From Taeniopygia guttata (Eukaryota; Chordata; Aves; Passeriformes; Estrildidae), in the NCBI RefSeq assembly GCF_048771995.1, contig NC_133024.1, forward strand, positions 59,230,501-59,294,500: a stretch of DNA of 64,000 bases, written 5' to 3'. Positions 61,691 to 64,000 of this stretch are shown here, piece by piece. The position numbers were made by a program, and so were the translations under genes. Every line of letters begins with the position of its first letter. Within the stretch, counting starts at the first letter, position 1. Below the pieces are notes generated by a model, which saw nothing but the letters and a program-made list of their open reading frames with translations, was not told the DNA's origin and ran no database searches.

Positions 61691-64000
61691 CATATATTAT
61701 TTACCTGCACTTCTCCTGTACCTTGCCAAGGTGGTGAAGAGGTGATTGATGGCAAAAGAAGTAGGTATTACACAATAAAAAAGAAAGGGGTCTGTCTTGG
61801 GTGAGGAAGGGAGTGTTAAAACCAACTACTTAGAACTAAGAAGTCTACCATCACACACAGGGAATATTTTCTTTAGGAGATGGTGAGGAAGCAAAGAAAA
61901 GAAAAAATGCAAATTGTTTTCCCTTGGAAATGAGGGGTGCAGTGGGATTAGTTCCCCATTCCAAAAGCCTAGAGGAAATTCAGAAAATTTAAATGGAGCT
62001 TCAGATGTACTAACTGTGAAGGAGAGCAGAATATTTCTGAACAGCCTTCTCAGATCCTTGTATGCCTGTCTTACAAGGACAGAGCATAATGTTCCTTTTA
62101 AGACATACCAAGGAGTTGAAGCCGACAAGTTACACTTTACAATAAATGTTTCTCTTATTATATCAAGTCCATCTCTCTCAGCACAGCATGGGAATGGGTA
62201 ACAGTCAAGGCTGATTTTAGCATTCTCCTCTCACTCCCACTGACAAGGCACAGAGGTGGGACCACTCAGATGGTGGAGCAGTTGTATGCCTGGATCTTGG
62301 TCCTTGGAGTAGAGGCAGACTGATATAACAGCCCTAAAAGAGGGATGTTTACTCTGAAAGCAGAGCTCCTCTTGAAAGCTTCAAGTGGCTACAACCACTT
62401 ACAAGAGAGAGGTGAATCAAAGTCAACGGGCTTCAATGGAAAATAAACAAGGAACAAAGGAAACAGCAATCACACCAATAAACAACTACTGAGAAAGTCT
62501 GACCCAATATTATTGAGTAACATCAGTACTCAAAACGAAATATTACTTATAGCATGGAATCTTGCTTATTTTAAAGAGCTGAAGTACCAAGCTGACTAGA
62601 AGAATGTTCAAAACCAATGCCAAAAAGCTGAAACAAAACAGAAATTTTACTGAGCAGCATCCTTATATATCCTTCCAGAGATGGAGACTTGGTACAGCAA
62701 TAACTCCTAATGAATTGTGCTAGTTACACAATTCCATATATCAGATATGCTAAGCCGAGGCAGTCAGGCTTAGCTAGGTCTGTGTCCCACAGAACTGCAC
62801 CAAGAGAGCTGATAGATTTTAAGATGCCATTCCCCTAACACTGCTGTCTTCTTGCCATCTCTGTCGCCTGTAAAGCTGCACAGTTGACACCACATAGGAG
62901 AACAATCTTTCTCCATACCTACTGTGCATACAGTATGTGCCACTGGTCACAGGTGTCTTCCAGGATGCCTGAAACTATGAATGCACACTGACATACGTTG
63001 GAGTGGGAAAGGGATGAAAGCAGTGACATTAAGCTTTCCAGTCTTTAGTTTCTCCTTTCCTGTTCTAAGATGCCCACTGAACAGGAGCTCCATCATGCTA
63101 GCAGCTATCATGAGAGTTAAAAACAGGGTCCAGAAAGTTGTGCACATCTGACTAATACACCACTCAGCTCCAAAGCTCTTCTGACTCAAATCTGGGTTTC
63201 CCATATAGCCAGAAAGATCACTGAATGTTAGATTACATGGGGGGCAAAAGGAATTTCTTAAGAGATACAAGTCTAAGCACTGGATAAAATTTATTGAAGA
63301 TTAATAACTGTACTATCAACACACATCCACACACAAATAAAAAGATACTACTGCAAATATTATTTTTGCAGTATCCTTCTGATGAATGTCTGCTAAAATT
63401 CTTGTAATTTGCTCTGCTTATTGGAAGAAGCTACATCAGAGTCAGTTTGAAACTGAAAAGCAAATATATACACACCCAAGCATGTATGATGCGGGACTGT
63501 AGCATATAGCAGCTGCTCCGTTTTGCAAAGCAGCAAGTTCACTGCTGGGCCCACACAGAAAAGCCACAGCTAGCTCCACCCCTGGGAAGACCAATCAACT
63601 TTCCTCATGCTTCAGCCCCAGTTCTGGTGATGACTTTACAATAAGGCAACACTCACAGACATCATTTGATGATACTTCTTCAGCTACGTCAAGGAAAATT
63701 ATTTCTATACCACTGATCTAGAAGCATCTGATTCAAATGAATCAACATTTTATGTGGGGGGTGGTTGTATTGCAGAGGAATCTATATCAATTCCACTTCT
63801 CACCTTCACAAAGGACAGCAAAGGATATGCTTTGTCAGTTACCAGTCTGAAAACAAATTAAAGTGAAAACACAACTGCTTCAGAGGCAGGTATTCTGACA
63901 ACTACGTGATTTTTTTCATAAGCATTTCCCATAAATTTGACAAAGTCCGTTCCAGTGCATTCAAGTAATTAAAAGCATTACTCAGTCATATGTGAGTCAA

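Larger units (their letters stand above)
48561..64000 (-). other. Probable long intron of the long TSC22D1 isoform; no exon seen
   Basis: This 15.4-kb stretch is AT-rich and holds no recognisable exon. In other vertebrates the large first exon of the long isoform lies far upstream of the short-isoform promoter and splices to exon 2. This stretch is therefore most likely the intron between them, but its far end is outside the window. Open frames here (all under about 135 codons) match nothing known. Two CR1 tails are the only recognised repeats. Confidence 0.55.

Noticed and set aside
1-64000. CRISPR arrays, tRNA or rRNA genes, bacterial or phage systems
   Set aside because: No spaced direct repeats, cloverleaf boxes or rRNA cores were noticed, and the window is vertebrate nuclear DNA. 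A tRNA scan would be needed to be certain.

Overview
The window looks like nuclear DNA from a bird, probably a neoavian. The evidence is many 5'-truncated CR1 LINE copies ending in the avian ATTCTATGATTC-type tail, an endogenous-retrovirus LTR pair of a type I know from neoavian genomes, no mammalian SINEs, and one vertebrate gene I recognise with near-identical protein sequence: TSC22D1 on the minus strand. No bacterial-style operons, rRNA, tRNA or CRISPR arrays were seen.

Layout. (1) Positions 1-44,840 are a gene desert downstream (3') of TSC22D1. It holds CR1 fragments in both orientations, mono- and oligonucleotide runs, a G-rich degenerate minisatellite, a possible LTR-derived block (29.6-30.5 kb), a 29-bp stem-loop at 32.6 kb, a perfect 370-bp (GGGAA)74 array at 40 kb, and an old LTR element (about 40.7-43.2 kb) whose interior is a degenerate tandem repeat of about 48-50 bp. 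I found no convincing protein-coding exon there. (2) Positions 44,840-48,060 are the three-exon short isoform of TSC22D1. The three exons join with GT-AG introns to a 144-residue leucine-zipper protein, within a CpG island of about 2.3 kb. (3) Positions 48,100-64,000 are AT-rich with no recognisable exon. They are best read as the long intron that, in other vertebrates, separates this short-isoform promoter from the distant first exon of the long TSC22D1 isoform; two CR1 tails lie in it.

How it fits together. The window is essentially one regulator gene with its promoter cluster, its 3' UTR and flanking non-coding DNA. The most interesting regulatory structure is inside intron 2: CRE, CCAAT and TATA-like motifs in that order on the strand opposite to TSC22D1, followed by an RFX X-box-like motif. 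A consensus TATA box pointing the same antisense way lies just upstream of the start codon. These suggest antisense or bidirectional transcription. The other leading unexplained structure is the 80-nt hairpin at 32,629-32,708. No wholly new multi-gene system is visible.
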